From a virus: DNA of 38,535 bases. A program made the translations under genes and the position numbers. Location: positions 1 through 38,535 of IMG/VR virus record IMGVR_UViG_3300020061_000014; one strand, 5' to 3'. Positions 6,924 through 15,266 of the stretch are shown here, in pieces; position 1 is the first letter of the stretch, and each line of letters begins with the position of its first letter. The notes below the pieces were generated by a model. It saw nothing but the letters and a program-made list of their open reading frames with translations. It did not search any database and was not told the origin of the DNA.

Positions 6924-8851
6924 CAGTCACCGATCCTGTGGCCGGAGACCCAGCAGAGGTTGGCCACGATAGGTCCACCCGATGGGATCATCGTTATCGT
7001 TTGAGCAACGGCTGTTGAGAAGAAAAAATCGATGGTGTCACCAGCAGTCATTTGAATGTCGTTATCAATGACAGCCGCTGAGCCGTAGCCATTAGCATCA
7101 GCCGTCTGGATCGACCCCCATACCCTGATGACCCCGCCTGAATTTCTATGGGTCATCGCTACTTCCACAGCCGCCAGAGCGCTGGCCTGCATGTAGGCTT
7201 GCACATGGAAATGGTAGCGACCGTTGGACGGTGCAGTGAAAACACCAGTGGCGACGTTCCACACACTAGCGGGATCGTAATCCTTGACCGGCGTCGCAAG
7301 AGAACGGAAGCAGTTGATCGAACCCGGCCCGCCCAGCACGTTGTTCGCCGTCGTGCGCACATTGAACGCGCACTGGACCAAGTTCGGGTTGGGCTTGGGC
7401 GACGCCGCCACCCACTGCGTCGTGTTGCCGTCGTTGTATCGAATGTACAAGTCGCCGAGGACGCTGTTCCACCAGAGCTCGCCATCGAGCGGCGCGACCG
7501 GCGCAGTGTCGCTCACCGTGACGTTGCCGCCGACCGGTGCCCATCCTGTCGTGCCGTTGGTATTGTAGTAGGGCGGACCATCGGAGCGCAGGTAGAGCGA
7601 GCCGCGCGCCATCGATGCCGCAGGAGCACCCGAGCCGAAGATCACACCGAAGTTGGCGACGCTCGACAGCAGGTAGCCGGCACCTTGCGTGCCGCCAGCG
7701 GGAACCGCCGTGGCGTTCAGGATGGTCGCCCGACCGGTCGACGTGAGCGGCAGCGCGAGTGTGGCAAGTGTCGTCGTGAGGGACCACTTGGTGACGCCAG
7801 CCAGCGTCCTCCAGCTGTGATTGTCGAAGTCGCTGAAGAAATTGGGGATGCCGCCAACGCTGCCGACATCGTAGAGATACTGGCCGGTGTAGTCGACACG
7901 ACGATCGGCACTGCGGGCACCGGCAGCCAAGCGGAGGATCGCTTGAGATGATGCGCCTGTGCTCGCGTTGGTGATCACCTGCATTGCGAAGGTGTCGGCG
8001 TTTGCGCTGAGCGTAGCCAGCGTGCCTGCAGCTGGAACGGCGATAGTCAGCGGACCCGTCAGCGTGCCGCCCGTGAGCGGCAAAAAGTAGGTGTTGACCC
8101 AGTTCTGATTGACGATCTGGAAACCCGGCCCGGCAGCGGGCGTCGGCGTCGTTGGCGTGCCGGTGAAGGCCGGCGAGTTCAGCGGCGCGTAGGTGCCTGG
8201 GACGAACGCATCGAAAATGTCACGAACGAACGCCGTGGTCGCGATCTGAGTGTTGTCGACGCCGAGGCCTGCTGTCGGTGCTGTCGGCGTGCCGGTGAAG
8301 GCCGGCGAATTGATCGGCGGGATCGGCACGTCGATGATAGCCGTGATCTGGCCGTACTCGTTGACATCGAACGCCGCGGTGCGATTGGCAGCGCCGTAGG
8401 TCCCTGTCGGGTCGACGGTCTGCGGCCTGAGCGAGATCGTGCTGTCGCCCGCCAGCGGATCGGGGTTGAGCAGGATGCCGGGGCCCGACGTGATCTGACC
8501 GAGCAGGCCGAACGACGCGAACATGTCGGTGACCCACTTGGTCGACGCCAGTCGCTGCGTGTAGTCGTTCAGGGCGAGCGGGTTGCGGAGCTCGGGATAC
8601 TCGAGTTCGACCGCATCTTTGACGACCGGATTGGGGTAGTAGCCGACAAGATCGCCCCCGGCAGGGCCTTTGATCTCGGCAAGGTTGATGTACTTGACCG
8701 GCTGCGTGGTCACCCACTGCTGCGACGAGCCGTCATCGTAGTAGACGAAGAAGATACCGATCGCACTATTCCACCACAAATCGCCCGCAGCCGGTGAGGC
8801 TGGAGCGGTGGCAGAGATCGTCAGCGTCGGCGTAACCGTGACGTCAGGCAT
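6923..8851 (-). CDS. Large tail fibre protein with repeated modules
   Basis: A 642-residue fibre. Two copies of a 40-residue module with the core APxxPxxGxLWWNS and a following YxDGxxxQWV are at residues about 16-50 and 450-485. Between them, SPAFTGTPTAPT and SPAFTGTPTTPT (residues 182-193 and 226-237) are typical phage fibre connector repeats, encoded by a 23-bp perfect DNA repeat at 8154-8176 and 8286-8308. The C-terminal ~150 residues look like a C1q-type jelly roll (GVFTAPSNGRYHFHVQAYMQ) and probably form the tip. The gene follows the major coat gene. The role is host attachment; the receptor cannot be read from the sequence. Confidence 0.85.
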   Translation of the reverse strand: MPDVTVTPTLTISATAPASPAAGDLWWNSAIGIFFVYYDDGSSQQWVTTQPVKYINLAEIKGPAGGDLVGYYPNPVVKDAVELEYPELRNPLALNDYTQRLASTKWVTDMFASFGLLGQITSGPGILLNPDPLAGDSTISLRPQTVDPTGTYGAANRTAAFDVNEYGQITAIIDVPIPPINSPAFTGTPTAPTAGLGVDNTQIATTAFVRDIFDAFVPGTYAPLNSPAFTGTPTTPTPAAGPGFQIVNQNWVNTYFLPLTGGTLTGPLTIAVPAAGTLATLSANADTFAMQVITNASTGASSQAILRLAAGARSADRRVDYTGQYLYDVGSVGGIPNFFSDFDNHSWRTLAGVTKWSLTTTLATLALPLTSTGRATILNATAVPAGGTQGAGYLLSSVANFGVIFGSGAPAASMARGSLYLRSDGPPYYNTNGTTGWAPVGGNVTVSDTAPVAPLDGELWWNSVLGDLYIRYNDGNTTQWVAASPKPNPNLVQCAFNVRTTANNVLGGPGSINCFRSLATPVKDYDPASVWNVATGVFTAPSNGRYHFHVQAYMQASALAAVEVAMTHRNSGGVIRVWGSIQTADANGYGSAAVIDNDIQMTAGDTIDFFFSTAVAQTITMIPSGGPIVANLCWVSGHRIGD

Positions 8852-8875
8852 CTCTCACCCCGTTAAGTGGAAAGT

Positions 8876-8902
8876 AGGGGGCGGGTGGTGAGCCCGCCCC
8901 CT
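8876..8902 (-). terminator. Strong hairpin after the coat gene (possible terminator/attenuator)
   Basis: Ten base pairs (GGGGGCGGG plus a flanking A-T pair) around a 7-base loop, starting just after the coat-gene stop and the family A palindrome. On the transcribed (minus) strand the stem is followed by TACTTTCC, not a clean U tract, so this may be a partial terminator or an mRNA-stabilising hairpin that separates coat from fibre expression. Confidence 0.6.
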
Positions 8903-8916
8903 AACCTCCGGAGTTA
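8902..8916. repeat. Family A palindrome (end of coat gene)
   Basis: TAACCTCCGGAGTTA. It holds the TAA stop of the coat gene and touches the hairpin at 8876-8902. Confidence 0.85.
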
Positions 8917-9918
8917 CGCCGGGGTGACGATCGCCTGCGCAATCGCAATCGGGTCGATCACCTTGTAGCCGTACACCTGCAGCCCACGCAGGATCTGACC
9001 GAAGGTGTGCTCGGACCTCAGGGTCTCCACCTTCGAGACCTGCGACGCGAACGTCAGGCCGTGCGGATGACCGGCGTAGATCACCCACTCGCCCGCAGCC
9101 AACGCCGGTGGTCCGGTGATCGGTCCCTTCGGCAGGAGGTTCGACACGTAGATCGTAAAGCGGTCGACCTGACCCAGCCGCCCGTTGCGCAGCATCGAGG
9201 TCTGGTCACCCGAGAGGTAAGCCTGACGCAGTTCCGACTGCTTGATCTTGGTCGCGGCCCACGTCGGGATGATCGCCCAGCGTCCCTCTTCGGGGACGTT
9301 CTGCTCGTCTAGCGCCTGTCCCAGACGCAGGAGCACGGTGAGGATCGAGACATCGCCGCCGACCGGATCGTCCTCGGCCGCAACCGCCAGAGGCGTGCCG
9401 GTGACACCGAGGTTGATCGACGCCGAGATCGCGCCGGCAGTGAGGCCACGGTTGGCCGCCGAAGCGGTGCCGAGGATGCCGAGCAGCACATCGCTGTCGA
9501 TCTTGATCTTCATCTGCTGGGCAGCGTCGTCGCTCCACATGCCCATCAGGTTGAGGTCGGACTGCACCTCCATCACGTCGTCGAGGATGGTGGCGAAGTA
9601 CTTACCCTTGTTGATCAGCAGGTCGATGATGTTGGAGCTCGGGCGCTCCACGACGATGCCACCGTCAGCGAGGTAATCGTTGATGGTGATCGTCGGCTTG
9701 GTCCGGATGTGGACCGTATCGCCTTGGTTCTTGATCTCGCCTTCGTAGGCGGTGTTGGAGATCGCGGCGAGCACGGTGCTGGCGTAGAACTTCTCCAGCA
9801 GTTTGCCCGACCAAATCTCGGGAATGACGGTATGCGAGTACGCCGGGTTCGGCGTCAGTGAGCCGGTGGGGTAGATGGCTGGCGTGGTGCCAGAACCAGC
9901 AAGAGGATAAACAGCCAT
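8914..9918 (-). CDS. Major capsid (coat) protein
   Basis: A 334-residue protein without low-complexity regions, directly downstream of a scaffold-like gene, which is the standard position of the HK97-fold coat protein. Typical features are the N-terminal VIPEIWSGKLLEKFYASTVL segment, the strand DTVHIRTKPTITINDYLADG, the long helix around LINKGKYFATILDDVMEVQS, and the C-terminal capsid pattern RFTIYVSNLLPKG... VIYAGHPHGLTFASQVSKVE. It shells the DNA-filled head. A clean Shine-Dalgarno (GGAGG) lies seven bases upstream. Its TAA stop lies inside a family A palindrome, followed by a GC-rich hairpin. No protease gene is visible nearby. Confidence 0.93.
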   Translation of the reverse strand: MAVYPLAGSGTTPAIYPTGSLTPNPAYSHTVIPEIWSGKLLEKFYASTVLAAISNTAYEGEIKNQGDTVHIRTKPTITINDYLADGGIVVERPSSNIIDLLINKGKYFATILDDVMEVQSDLNLMGMWSDDAAQQMKIKIDSDVLLGILGTASAANRGLTAGAISASINLGVTGTPLAVAAEDDPVGGDVSILTVLLRLGQALDEQNVPEEGRWAIIPTWAATKIKQSELRQAYLSGDQTSMLRNGRLGQVDRFTIYVSNLLPKGPITGPPALAAGEWVIYAGHPHGLTFASQVSKVETLRSEHTFGQILRGLQVYGYKVIDPIAIAQAIVTPA

Positions 9919-9952
9919 GGGGGCCTCCTGCGATCACCACGCCAGCGGTTTG

Positions 9953-11083
9953 TTACCTGCCTGGGACCGTGGTGGCCGTGCGCGGGTTGATCTGGATGCG
10001 TCCTTCGCGCTGGGCCGCCATAAGGTCAGCCTCAGTCGCGACACGCTCGGCATCCCGTCCTCGGAACTTTCCGTTAGCCACATCCATGTAGAACTGGGAA
10101 ATGCCAGCGGCCGTCCAGACGGGTTTGCCTTGCGGGGGACCAGCCGCCGCTCGGGCTCTGCCAGGAGCCGCCAACTGCGCGAGTGTCACGCGAGGCGCTG
10201 ACGCAGGTGGCTCGGTCGAAGCAGGCGGCGGGGCCGCGTGTCCGTTGGTGCCACCCACCGCGCGCTGGCGGGCCTCTGCAGCTGCCGGGTCGATAGCAGC
10301 CTCCTCTGCAAGGTACCCCTGAAAGAAGGCAGCGACACGGTTGCTATCGCCTGCGTACCACGCCCTCTGGAGTAGCTCTTGCCGGTTGAGGCCGGAATAT
10401 ACATCGTTCTGTTTCGTCCAAGCAATAAAATTTGGGTCCTTGTTGAGGGCGTCCCAACCGGGCACCGCGTCGTGCATCGATGAGTGCATGCGGTGGAGGA
10501 ACTGGCGCTCGGTCTCCTGCGTGGTCGTATCGACGCGCGCCTGCACCTGACCCACCGTCTCGGCGAGCGGCTTAAGCTGGGGCATCACCGCCTCGATGGC
10601 GGCGCGCTTGATCACGTCGATCAGGTCCTCGCCGAAGTCCTGCTTGTCCTTGTCAGTGATCAAGCGCGCCGCCATCGAGGCGGCACCCGGCAACTGCGGT
10701 CGCGACAGCCGGGCGATCTCGGCAGCCTGCTCGCGCATGCGCTGCTCGAACTGACCGAGCGTCTCGCCGTGCCGGCGTGTCTCGGCGTCGAACCGGCCCT
10801 TCAGCGCCTTGAAGCGGTTCTCCCAGTTCGGCGTGCCGTCGTGGTTATCAAGCTGTTCCTCAGGAGGATCACCACCGGGTGCGTGACCATTGCCCTGCCC
10901 GTTTGCATGTGCCGCAGCACCGTTGGGCGGTACAACGACCTGAGCATTCGGGTCCGGGTTGTTCGGATCAGGCGTGCCATAAACTGCGGCGTGAGCAGCG
11001 TCGGACGCGGCACGCGCGGCGAGGACGTTCGGCGGAAGCTTGACAAGCGGGTCCACTCCATCTTTGGGCATCGGGTCAGGCAT
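9953..11083 (-). CDS. Scaffold-like head assembly protein
   Basis: A 376-residue hydrophilic protein encoded immediately before the coat gene. The first 80 residues are Pro/Asn/Ala-rich and disordered; residues about 85-125 form a heptad-like charged helix (WENRFKALKGRFDAETRRHG, then EQRMREQAAEIARL). The middle has a second helical block (KQDFGEDLIDVIKRAAIEAV), and a Pro/Ala-rich linker precedes a conserved-looking C-terminal block (AGISQFYMDVANGKFRGRDA). Order and composition match internal scaffolding proteins that direct coat assembly and leave before packaging. The start has GGAGAGAG upstream; eight bases overlap the previous gene. Confidence 0.82.
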   Translation of the reverse strand: MPDPMPKDGVDPLVKLPPNVLAARAASDAAHAAVYGTPDPNNPDPNAQVVVPPNGAAAHANGQGNGHAPGGDPPEEQLDNHDGTPNWENRFKALKGRFDAETRRHGETLGQFEQRMREQAAEIARLSRPQLPGAASMAARLITDKDKQDFGEDLIDVIKRAAIEAVMPQLKPLAETVGQVQARVDTTTQETERQFLHRMHSSMHDAVPGWDALNKDPNFIAWTKQNDVYSGLNRQELLQRAWYAGDSNRVAAFFQGYLAEEAAIDPAAAEARQRAVGGTNGHAAPPPASTEPPASAPRVTLAQLAAPGRARAAAGPPQGKPVWTAAGISQFYMDVANGKFRGRDAERVATEADLMAAQREGRIQINPRTATTVPGR

Positions 11084-11333
11084 TGGGCTCTCTCCTCTGG
11101 TAAGTCGCCCGCATCTCGCTGCACTCTTGAAGGTGTCGGCGCAGGGAGCTCACGAGCTTGACGCCGCCTTGGCAGCGAAACACGTCGGTGGGATTTTCAC
11201 TGCTCACCATGTCGGCGATGGTCGCGACCTCGTAGGCGCGGATCGCCTCGACCAGTGCAGCGAATTGTTGGGGTGCAGCGGCTTTCAGGGGGGCCGCTGC
11301 CATGACGATGTCGGTCAGGGGGTTCTTTGACAT
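11076..11333 (-). CDS. Small head-operon hypothetical protein
   Basis: An 85-residue protein (MSKNPLTDIVMAAAPLKAAA at the start). The ATG at 11333 is embedded in the family B palindrome at 11327-11341, whose right half (ATGTCAAAG) encodes Met-Ser-Lys. A longer frame to 11423 exists but would overlap the upstream gene. The protein is helical with one Cys pair-like spacing (FRCQGGVKLVSSLRRHLQEC). It overlaps the scaffold start by eight bases, which suggests coupled translation. Function unknown. Confidence 0.7.
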   Translation of the reverse strand: MSKNPLTDIVMAAAPLKAAAPQQFAALVEAIRAYEVATIADMVSSENPTDVFRCQGGVKLVSSLRRHLQECSEMRATYQRREPNA

Positions 11334-11341
11334 TTTGTCAA
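11327..11341. promoter_or_regulatory. Family B palindrome across a start codon
   Basis: TTGACATTTTGTCAA on the plus strand; on the minus strand it reads TTGACAAAATGTCAA and its ATG is the start of the 85-residue gene. Only family B copy found at a gene start in the leftward structural block. Confidence 0.7.
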
Positions 11342-11346
11342 CTGGA

Positions 11347-11601
11347 TCACTTTGGTTTGGCGTCGACCCCCATCGTAGCCATGTCGATGATGTCTTGGTA
11401 GGTGGCCGGTGCGTTTGCGCCACTGGGCGCGAGTTTGGCGTAATTTCCCATTGAACGGTCCCATGGAGACCCCTTCGTCAGGGTCTCCATGGCGTTGCGT
11501 CCCGGCAGCAGCTGTTCGCGTGATCCCTTGTTCGAGAACGTCTGCAAGCGCCCGCTACCTGGGTTGATGCGCTTGGGTCCGAACTTGCCACCGGTCGCCA
11601 T
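11347..11601 (-). CDS. Small hypothetical structural-operon protein
   Basis: An 84-residue basic protein with NKGSREQLLPGRNAMETLTK and a C-terminal helix (TYQDIIDMATMGVDAKPK). Gly/Asn/Pro content suggests an extended or partly disordered chain. It lies between the portal and the scaffold with two other tiny basic genes, a position often held by minor head proteins or DNA-packaging accessories. No family with known function is recognised. Confidence 0.72.
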   Translation of the reverse strand: MATGGKFGPKRINPGSGRLQTFSNKGSREQLLPGRNAMETLTKGSPWDRSMGNYAKLAPSGANAPATYQDIIDMATMGVDAKPK

Positions 11602-11615
11602 GTCATTTGCCTCCC

Positions 11616-11840
11616 CTACTTGCCACGGGGGCTAGGTCGTCCCTTGAAGGACGGCGGTTTCATCGCAGGGGTCATCTTGATCCCCTTGCCGATCTTGGTC
11701 GGCCCACCGGGCCCGGCATCCTTGACGCCCTTGAGCGTGCCGAGATCGAACGTCGACTTCTTGGCGTTGTCGTCGGTCGAGCCGGGACGCAGCGCACGCG
11801 ACATCGGTTGCATCCCGCCCGGGTTGGTCACCTTGGCCAT
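11616..11840 (-). CDS. Small basic hypothetical protein
   Basis: A 74-residue Lys/Gly/Pro-rich protein (MAKVTNPGGMQPMSRALRPG at the start) without predicted secondary structure of note. The family A palindrome at 11843-11857 lies two bases before its ATG, and its G run is the only Shine-Dalgarno-like sequence. Possibly a minor capsid-associated or DNA-binding peptide; this is a guess from composition and position. Confidence 0.7.
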   Translation of the reverse strand: MAKVTNPGGMQPMSRALRPGSTDDNAKKSTFDLGTLKGVKDAGPGGPTKIGKGIKMTPAMKPPSFKGRPSPRGK

Positions 11841-11842
11841 GC

Positions 11843-11857
11843 TAACCCCCGGGGTTA
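11843..11857. repeat. Family A palindrome (stop and leader)
   Basis: TAACCCCCGGGGTTA. It holds the stop of the 116-residue gene and lies two bases before the ATG of the 74-residue gene. Confidence 0.85.
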
Positions 11858-12205
11858 CGACGGAGCCGAGTGACCGCCGCGCGCCGGCTGCGAGCCGCGA
11901 TTGCCCAGCGTGCCGCCGCTGCCGCCCTTGGCCCAGCGATCGTCACCACCCGACTTGGTGGCAGCCGACACGCCCGGCGTCTGCTGACCGGCATAGTCCT
12001 TGTTGGTCGTGGCGCTCGAGTAGAACCCCGCACCGGACGGCCCAGCCTGGACCTTCTGGTTCGAGTTGAGCGGGCCCGAGCCTTCCTGCGAGCTCACACC
12101 CGGCTTTTGCTCGGCAGTGCCCCGCGCACCATGCATCGCATGCGTGCCACCGAGCTTGCCCCAGTTCGCCTTCTTGACGGTCGATCCTTTGGTCTCTTCA
12201 GCCAT
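11855..12205 (-). CDS. Gly/Ser-rich hypothetical protein
   Basis: A 116-residue polar protein rich in Gly, Ser, Gln, Asn and Ala (for example GSGPLNSNQKVQAGPSGAGF), with little hydrophobic core; probably disordered. A good Shine-Dalgarno (AGGAGG) precedes the ATG. Its TAA stop forms one end of the family A palindrome at 11843-11857. It follows the portal gene. Function unknown; minor virion protein is the simplest reading. Confidence 0.72.
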   Translation of the reverse strand: MAEETKGSTVKKANWGKLGGTHAMHGARGTAEQKPGVSSQEGSGPLNSNQKVQAGPSGAGFYSSATTNKDYAGQQTPGVSAATKSGGDDRWAKGGSGGTLGNRGSQPARGGHSAPS

Positions 12206-12217
12206 CGCATCCTCCTG

Positions 12218-14449
12218 TTAGCGGCCTCGCGGCCGTTGCATGAACAACGCTGTTCGTGGTGCCTGAGCCTTCTCGCTCTCGCCCCCCGGTTTACCTTGTT
12301 GGGGCGGGGTATTGCCACCGCCCGACGGTGGACCACCTGACGGCGGCGCACCAGTCTCGCGCTCGCCGGCACCGGGCTCGGGTTGCTCAGGCGGCTCCTG
12401 CGAATGCCCGGCCCGGCCAGCCTGCTCGGCGTTGAGCTTGGCCTGCTCCTGCTGCTGAGCGATTTCGTCGTCGCTGGGCACGATCTCCTCGCCCGGCATG
12501 CCGATGGTGGTGGATACGTTGCGCAACACGGCGGCGCGTCCCTTGGGCCCCATGATGGCGGCGTCGATCGGGTTGGCGGTGAGTTGCAGGAACTCCAGCT
12601 GGCGAGCCCGCATCGTCTCGCGCTGCATGGCGACGGCGACACCCTTGGTCGTTACCGTCTCGGTTCCCTGCAGCATGCCGCTAGTATCGGTGAGCAGGAC
12701 CAGATCCATCAGATTGGTGAGGGCCGGGTCCATGATGTCGCGATCAATGTTGGCGCATACCGTCTGGAGAATTTTCGACGCGTTGCCCATGAGCATCGCG
12801 AGACCCGACGCCGTGCGACCGGCACCTCCACCCGGCGAGTTACCCGATAGGTAACGAGGGATCGCCGACACGTCGTCGCTAAGATCGTAGATCGCTTTGA
12901 AGACGGTAAGCAGTTCATTGGCGTTGCTCTGGGGCTGGAAGAAGTCGACCGGCTTCTCGGTCGAGCTCGTCATCACCGGGTTGGTGACGTGCCACCGTTT
13001 CCACGGGTAGAGGTCCTCACCAGTCTCCAGACCGGCAAGACGCTCGTCATTAACCACGACCTGCGGACCGCTGCTGATCGACAGATTATTAACCAGAGAC
13101 CGAAGCGAGGCATTGCACACCTCTTGGAGATCGCTGATCTGGTCGGGGATGGCGTTGCCGACGGGCGTGCCCGGGACCTTCTCCCAACTCGAAATGTAGT
13201 ACTTGTGGCGGCGGCGCGGGCTCACGCCCAGCTGCACCTTGATGATGTACTGACCGATCATCCACGCCTCGATGGCGTAGTCACGGATCGGGTCCGGGAT
13301 GTCTTGATCGGTGAACCCGTAGTCGAGCAGCATGCGGCCTTGCACGTTGCCGGTGAACTGCAGGCAGGAGATCATATGGCTCTGGTTGAACCACGGGTCC
13401 TCGCGGCTCTCGAGCGCTGCGCGCGGGCCCTCTGCCATGTCCCAGTCCATGCTGAGACCACCGCGGCCATAGTTGTCCAGCACGGCCCGAATGGCTGCGT
13501 GGTCATAGCCCTCGACATCGAGCAGGTCGTTCAAGTCGGTCCGCGTGAACCGCGTACGCTCGATGATGCTGGCATCCTCGATGTCTGCCGCGCCGGGGGA
13601 CCAATAGACGTCAAATGGAGAAATTCGCTCCCACCAGAGCTTGGGCTTGCGCCGCATCACCGGGCGGCCGGTCGACCAGTCGACCTCGAACACCATGCGG
13701 ACCGACGGGCCTTTGAGGCAGACGTAGGGGAAAAGCGGAACGTCCACCAAACAATCGGCGAACGCTCCGTAGAAGTTCCCCTCGGTCAGGATTTCGTCGA
13801 GCTTGTCTTCGGCCAGGAGGGTCTTGTCCTCGGCCATTTTCTTCGCCGCCGTGCGCGCCTGCGCCATCAGGCCCCATAGCCGCTGCCTGATCTGGTCGGG
13901 CGTGATCGGCATGCCGATGGTCTGCGCCTGACCCATCTCGGCCTGCACCAGCTGGCTGATCGCCTTCTGCACGTCGTCCGGCACCGGGGGATCGGCCTCG
14001 GGCTGCAGGCCCCATGCCCGGTCGGCTCCGAGGTACACATCGCGCAAGAGGGACGATGCGCCCCGGCACTTGGCCGCTATCAGTCGCGCGTAGACCTCGG
14101 AGCCGCCGAACTTCCTGATCTCAGCCAGCTTAGTCGGATCGTAGACACCGTTGAACGCTCGGAGTGCTGCGAGCAACCGCTCGGTCCATCCCACCGCACT
14201 GTCGCGGTGCCGGCGCATGATGTCCCACTCGTTTCGTATGAAGCCCAAAAGGCCGGTATATTGGGTATTGGCGGCCTGCTGCTGAGCGATCTCATCAGCC
14301 GCTTTCTGGTCGATCTCCGCGTTCGACACCACGCGAAGTGACGCTGGAAATCGCTGCTGGAGCGGCACCGACGTCGGCGGTGGCGACGGATAGAACGGTG
14401 CACCCATCGAATGCGGCCCTCTGAGAAGTTCTGATTTTATACCAGCCAT
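12218..14449 (-). CDS. Portal protein
   Basis: A 743-residue protein, the usual length of large podoviral portals. The N-terminal half is helical (residues about 75-125: GFIRNEWDIMRRHRDSAVGW, then FGGSEVYARLIAAKCRGASS). The central part has portal wing/stem features: LWWERISPFDVYWSPGAADI and the long helix KAIYDLSDDVSAIPRYLSGN, followed by GRTASGLAMLMGNASKILQT, a signature of many phage portals. The last ~110 residues are Gln/Pro/Gly-rich and disordered (PEQPEPGAGERETGAPPSGG). It forms the dodecameric DNA gate at one head vertex and docks the terminase. It is the first gene of the leftward block, divergent from the terminase genes 38 bases away. Confidence 0.92.
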   Translation of the reverse strand: MAGIKSELLRGPHSMGAPFYPSPPPTSVPLQQRFPASLRVVSNAEIDQKAADEIAQQQAANTQYTGLLGFIRNEWDIMRRHRDSAVGWTERLLAALRAFNGVYDPTKLAEIRKFGGSEVYARLIAAKCRGASSLLRDVYLGADRAWGLQPEADPPVPDDVQKAISQLVQAEMGQAQTIGMPITPDQIRQRLWGLMAQARTAAKKMAEDKTLLAEDKLDEILTEGNFYGAFADCLVDVPLFPYVCLKGPSVRMVFEVDWSTGRPVMRRKPKLWWERISPFDVYWSPGAADIEDASIIERTRFTRTDLNDLLDVEGYDHAAIRAVLDNYGRGGLSMDWDMAEGPRAALESREDPWFNQSHMISCLQFTGNVQGRMLLDYGFTDQDIPDPIRDYAIEAWMIGQYIIKVQLGVSPRRRHKYYISSWEKVPGTPVGNAIPDQISDLQEVCNASLRSLVNNLSISSGPQVVVNDERLAGLETGEDLYPWKRWHVTNPVMTSSTEKPVDFFQPQSNANELLTVFKAIYDLSDDVSAIPRYLSGNSPGGGAGRTASGLAMLMGNASKILQTVCANIDRDIMDPALTNLMDLVLLTDTSGMLQGTETVTTKGVAVAMQRETMRARQLEFLQLTANPIDAAIMGPKGRAAVLRNVSTTIGMPGEEIVPSDDEIAQQQEQAKLNAEQAGRAGHSQEPPEQPEPGAGERETGAPPSGGPPSGGGNTPPQQGKPGGESEKAQAPRTALFMQRPRGR

Positions 14450-14487
14450 AGTAGCTTTACGGCAATTTTCCTACAAGGAGCCCAATC
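14450..14487. promoter_or_regulatory. 38-bp divergent junction between portal and terminase units
   Basis: The portal and the terminase-side gene start back to back. The gap holds the plus-strand Shine-Dalgarno AAGGAG and an A/T-rich stretch, and TATA-like TTTTATA lies just inside the portal start. There is no room for two separate full promoters, so late promoters, if present here, must overlap coding sequence. No family A or B palindrome is present. Confidence 0.5.
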
Positions 14488-15003
14488 GTGAACATCCAGA
14501 ACCCGATCGTGCGCCACCAAGGACCGATCACCGAGGTCGACATCTCGCGTCTGGCCCGCGAAGTTGCCCGTCACCTGAAGCCCCTCGAGCTCATCCTCGA
14601 GACCCACTCGATCAACAGCGAAGAGTGGGAGCGCATCCAAGCCAGCCAGATTTTCCTCACCCGCCTCGCCGAAGAGGCCGCCGTGTGGGCCGGCAACACC
14701 AAGGACAACCTGCGCAACCGCATCGCCATCAAGGCAGCGATCGCTGTCGAGGAGTCGATGGGCGAGGCGGTCAGCATGGTCGGCAACCCGGCGATCGGTG
14801 GCGAGGCGCGCATCAAGGCGCTGCACTTCCTGGCCAAGCTGGGTCAGCTGGACGCCGCGCAGATGACCAAGGACGATGGCTCGGGCCGGGTCACCATCAA
14901 CATCCTGCTGGGAGGTAAGAAACTTTCTTTTGACAAGGAGACCAACGAGCCCAAGATCATCGAGGGCGAAGTCCTAACCCCGGGAGTTAGTGAGACACCA
15001 TGA
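14488..15003 (+). CDS. Putative terminase small subunit
   Basis: A 171-residue protein starting at a GTG with AAGGAG seven bases upstream. It is helical throughout (RLAREVARHLKPLELILETH; NRIAIKAAIAVEESMGEAVS; EARIKALHFLAKLGQLDAAQ) and ends in a polar tail. Position directly before the large terminase and a helical, DNA-binding-sized build suit the small subunit, which recognises the packaging site. No classical HTH is obvious, so the assignment rests on context. A family A palindrome lies in frame near the end (encoding LTPGV), and the stop overlaps the next start (ATGA). Confidence 0.6.
   Translation: MNIQNPIVRHQGPITEVDISRLAREVARHLKPLELILETHSINSEEWERIQASQIFLTRLAEEAAVWAGNTKDNLRNRIAIKAAIAVEESMGEAVSMVGNPAIGGEARIKALHFLAKLGQLDAAQMTKDDGSGRVTINILLGGKKLSFDKETNEPKIIEGEVLTPGVSETP
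14975..14989. repeat. Family A palindrome inside the small-terminase candidate
   Basis: TAACCCCGGGAGTTA, read as LTPGV in frame near the 3' end; GGGAG lies ten bases before the next ATG and can serve as its Shine-Dalgarno. Confidence 0.8.
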
Positions 15004-15266
15004 GTACCATGGAGGACTGGATCAAGGACTGCGGCGAGCACATCAAGCAGACCTTCCCGACCCATCTCGTGATCGTCTGGTATCCGCGCGGCGAATGGGC
15101 CGTCAACGTCGACAACCTGCGCGTCGACCACATCATCTGCCTGATGGCGTGGCTCGACAGCCAAATGCGTCAACAAGGAATTACCACTAGCCAACGCTAC
15201 AGCATCTATCGCGGGTTTGGTTACTCGCGGATGCGGTCGTGGCTCTACGCGGTGTGCCGTCCATGA
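15000..15266 (+). CDS. Small hypothetical protein between terminase genes
   Basis: An 88-residue protein (MSTMEDWIKDCGEHIKQTFP at the start). It overlaps the upstream gene by four bases and the large terminase by four bases (ATGA both times), so all three are probably translated as a unit. Composition is mixed, with Trp and Tyr residues (VIVWYPRGEWAVNVDNLRVD) suggesting a small folded domain. No family recognised; a packaging accessory role would fit its position. Confidence 0.72.
   Translation: MSTMEDWIKDCGEHIKQTFPTHLVIVWYPRGEWAVNVDNLRVDHIICLMAWLDSQMRQQGITTSQRYSIYRGFGYSRMRSWLYAVCRP

Noticed and set aside
5967-7004. Plus-strand frame of 345 residues over two fibre genes
   Set aside because: Arg/His-rich with no domain, opposite well-supported fibre genes.
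12838-12856. GTTACCCGATAGGTAAC inverted repeat in the portal gene
   Set aside because: Single copy within coding sequence with no context; likely chance.
12989-13879. Plus-strand frame of 296 residues over the portal gene
   Set aside because: Shadow frame; the portal protein on the minus strand is convincing.
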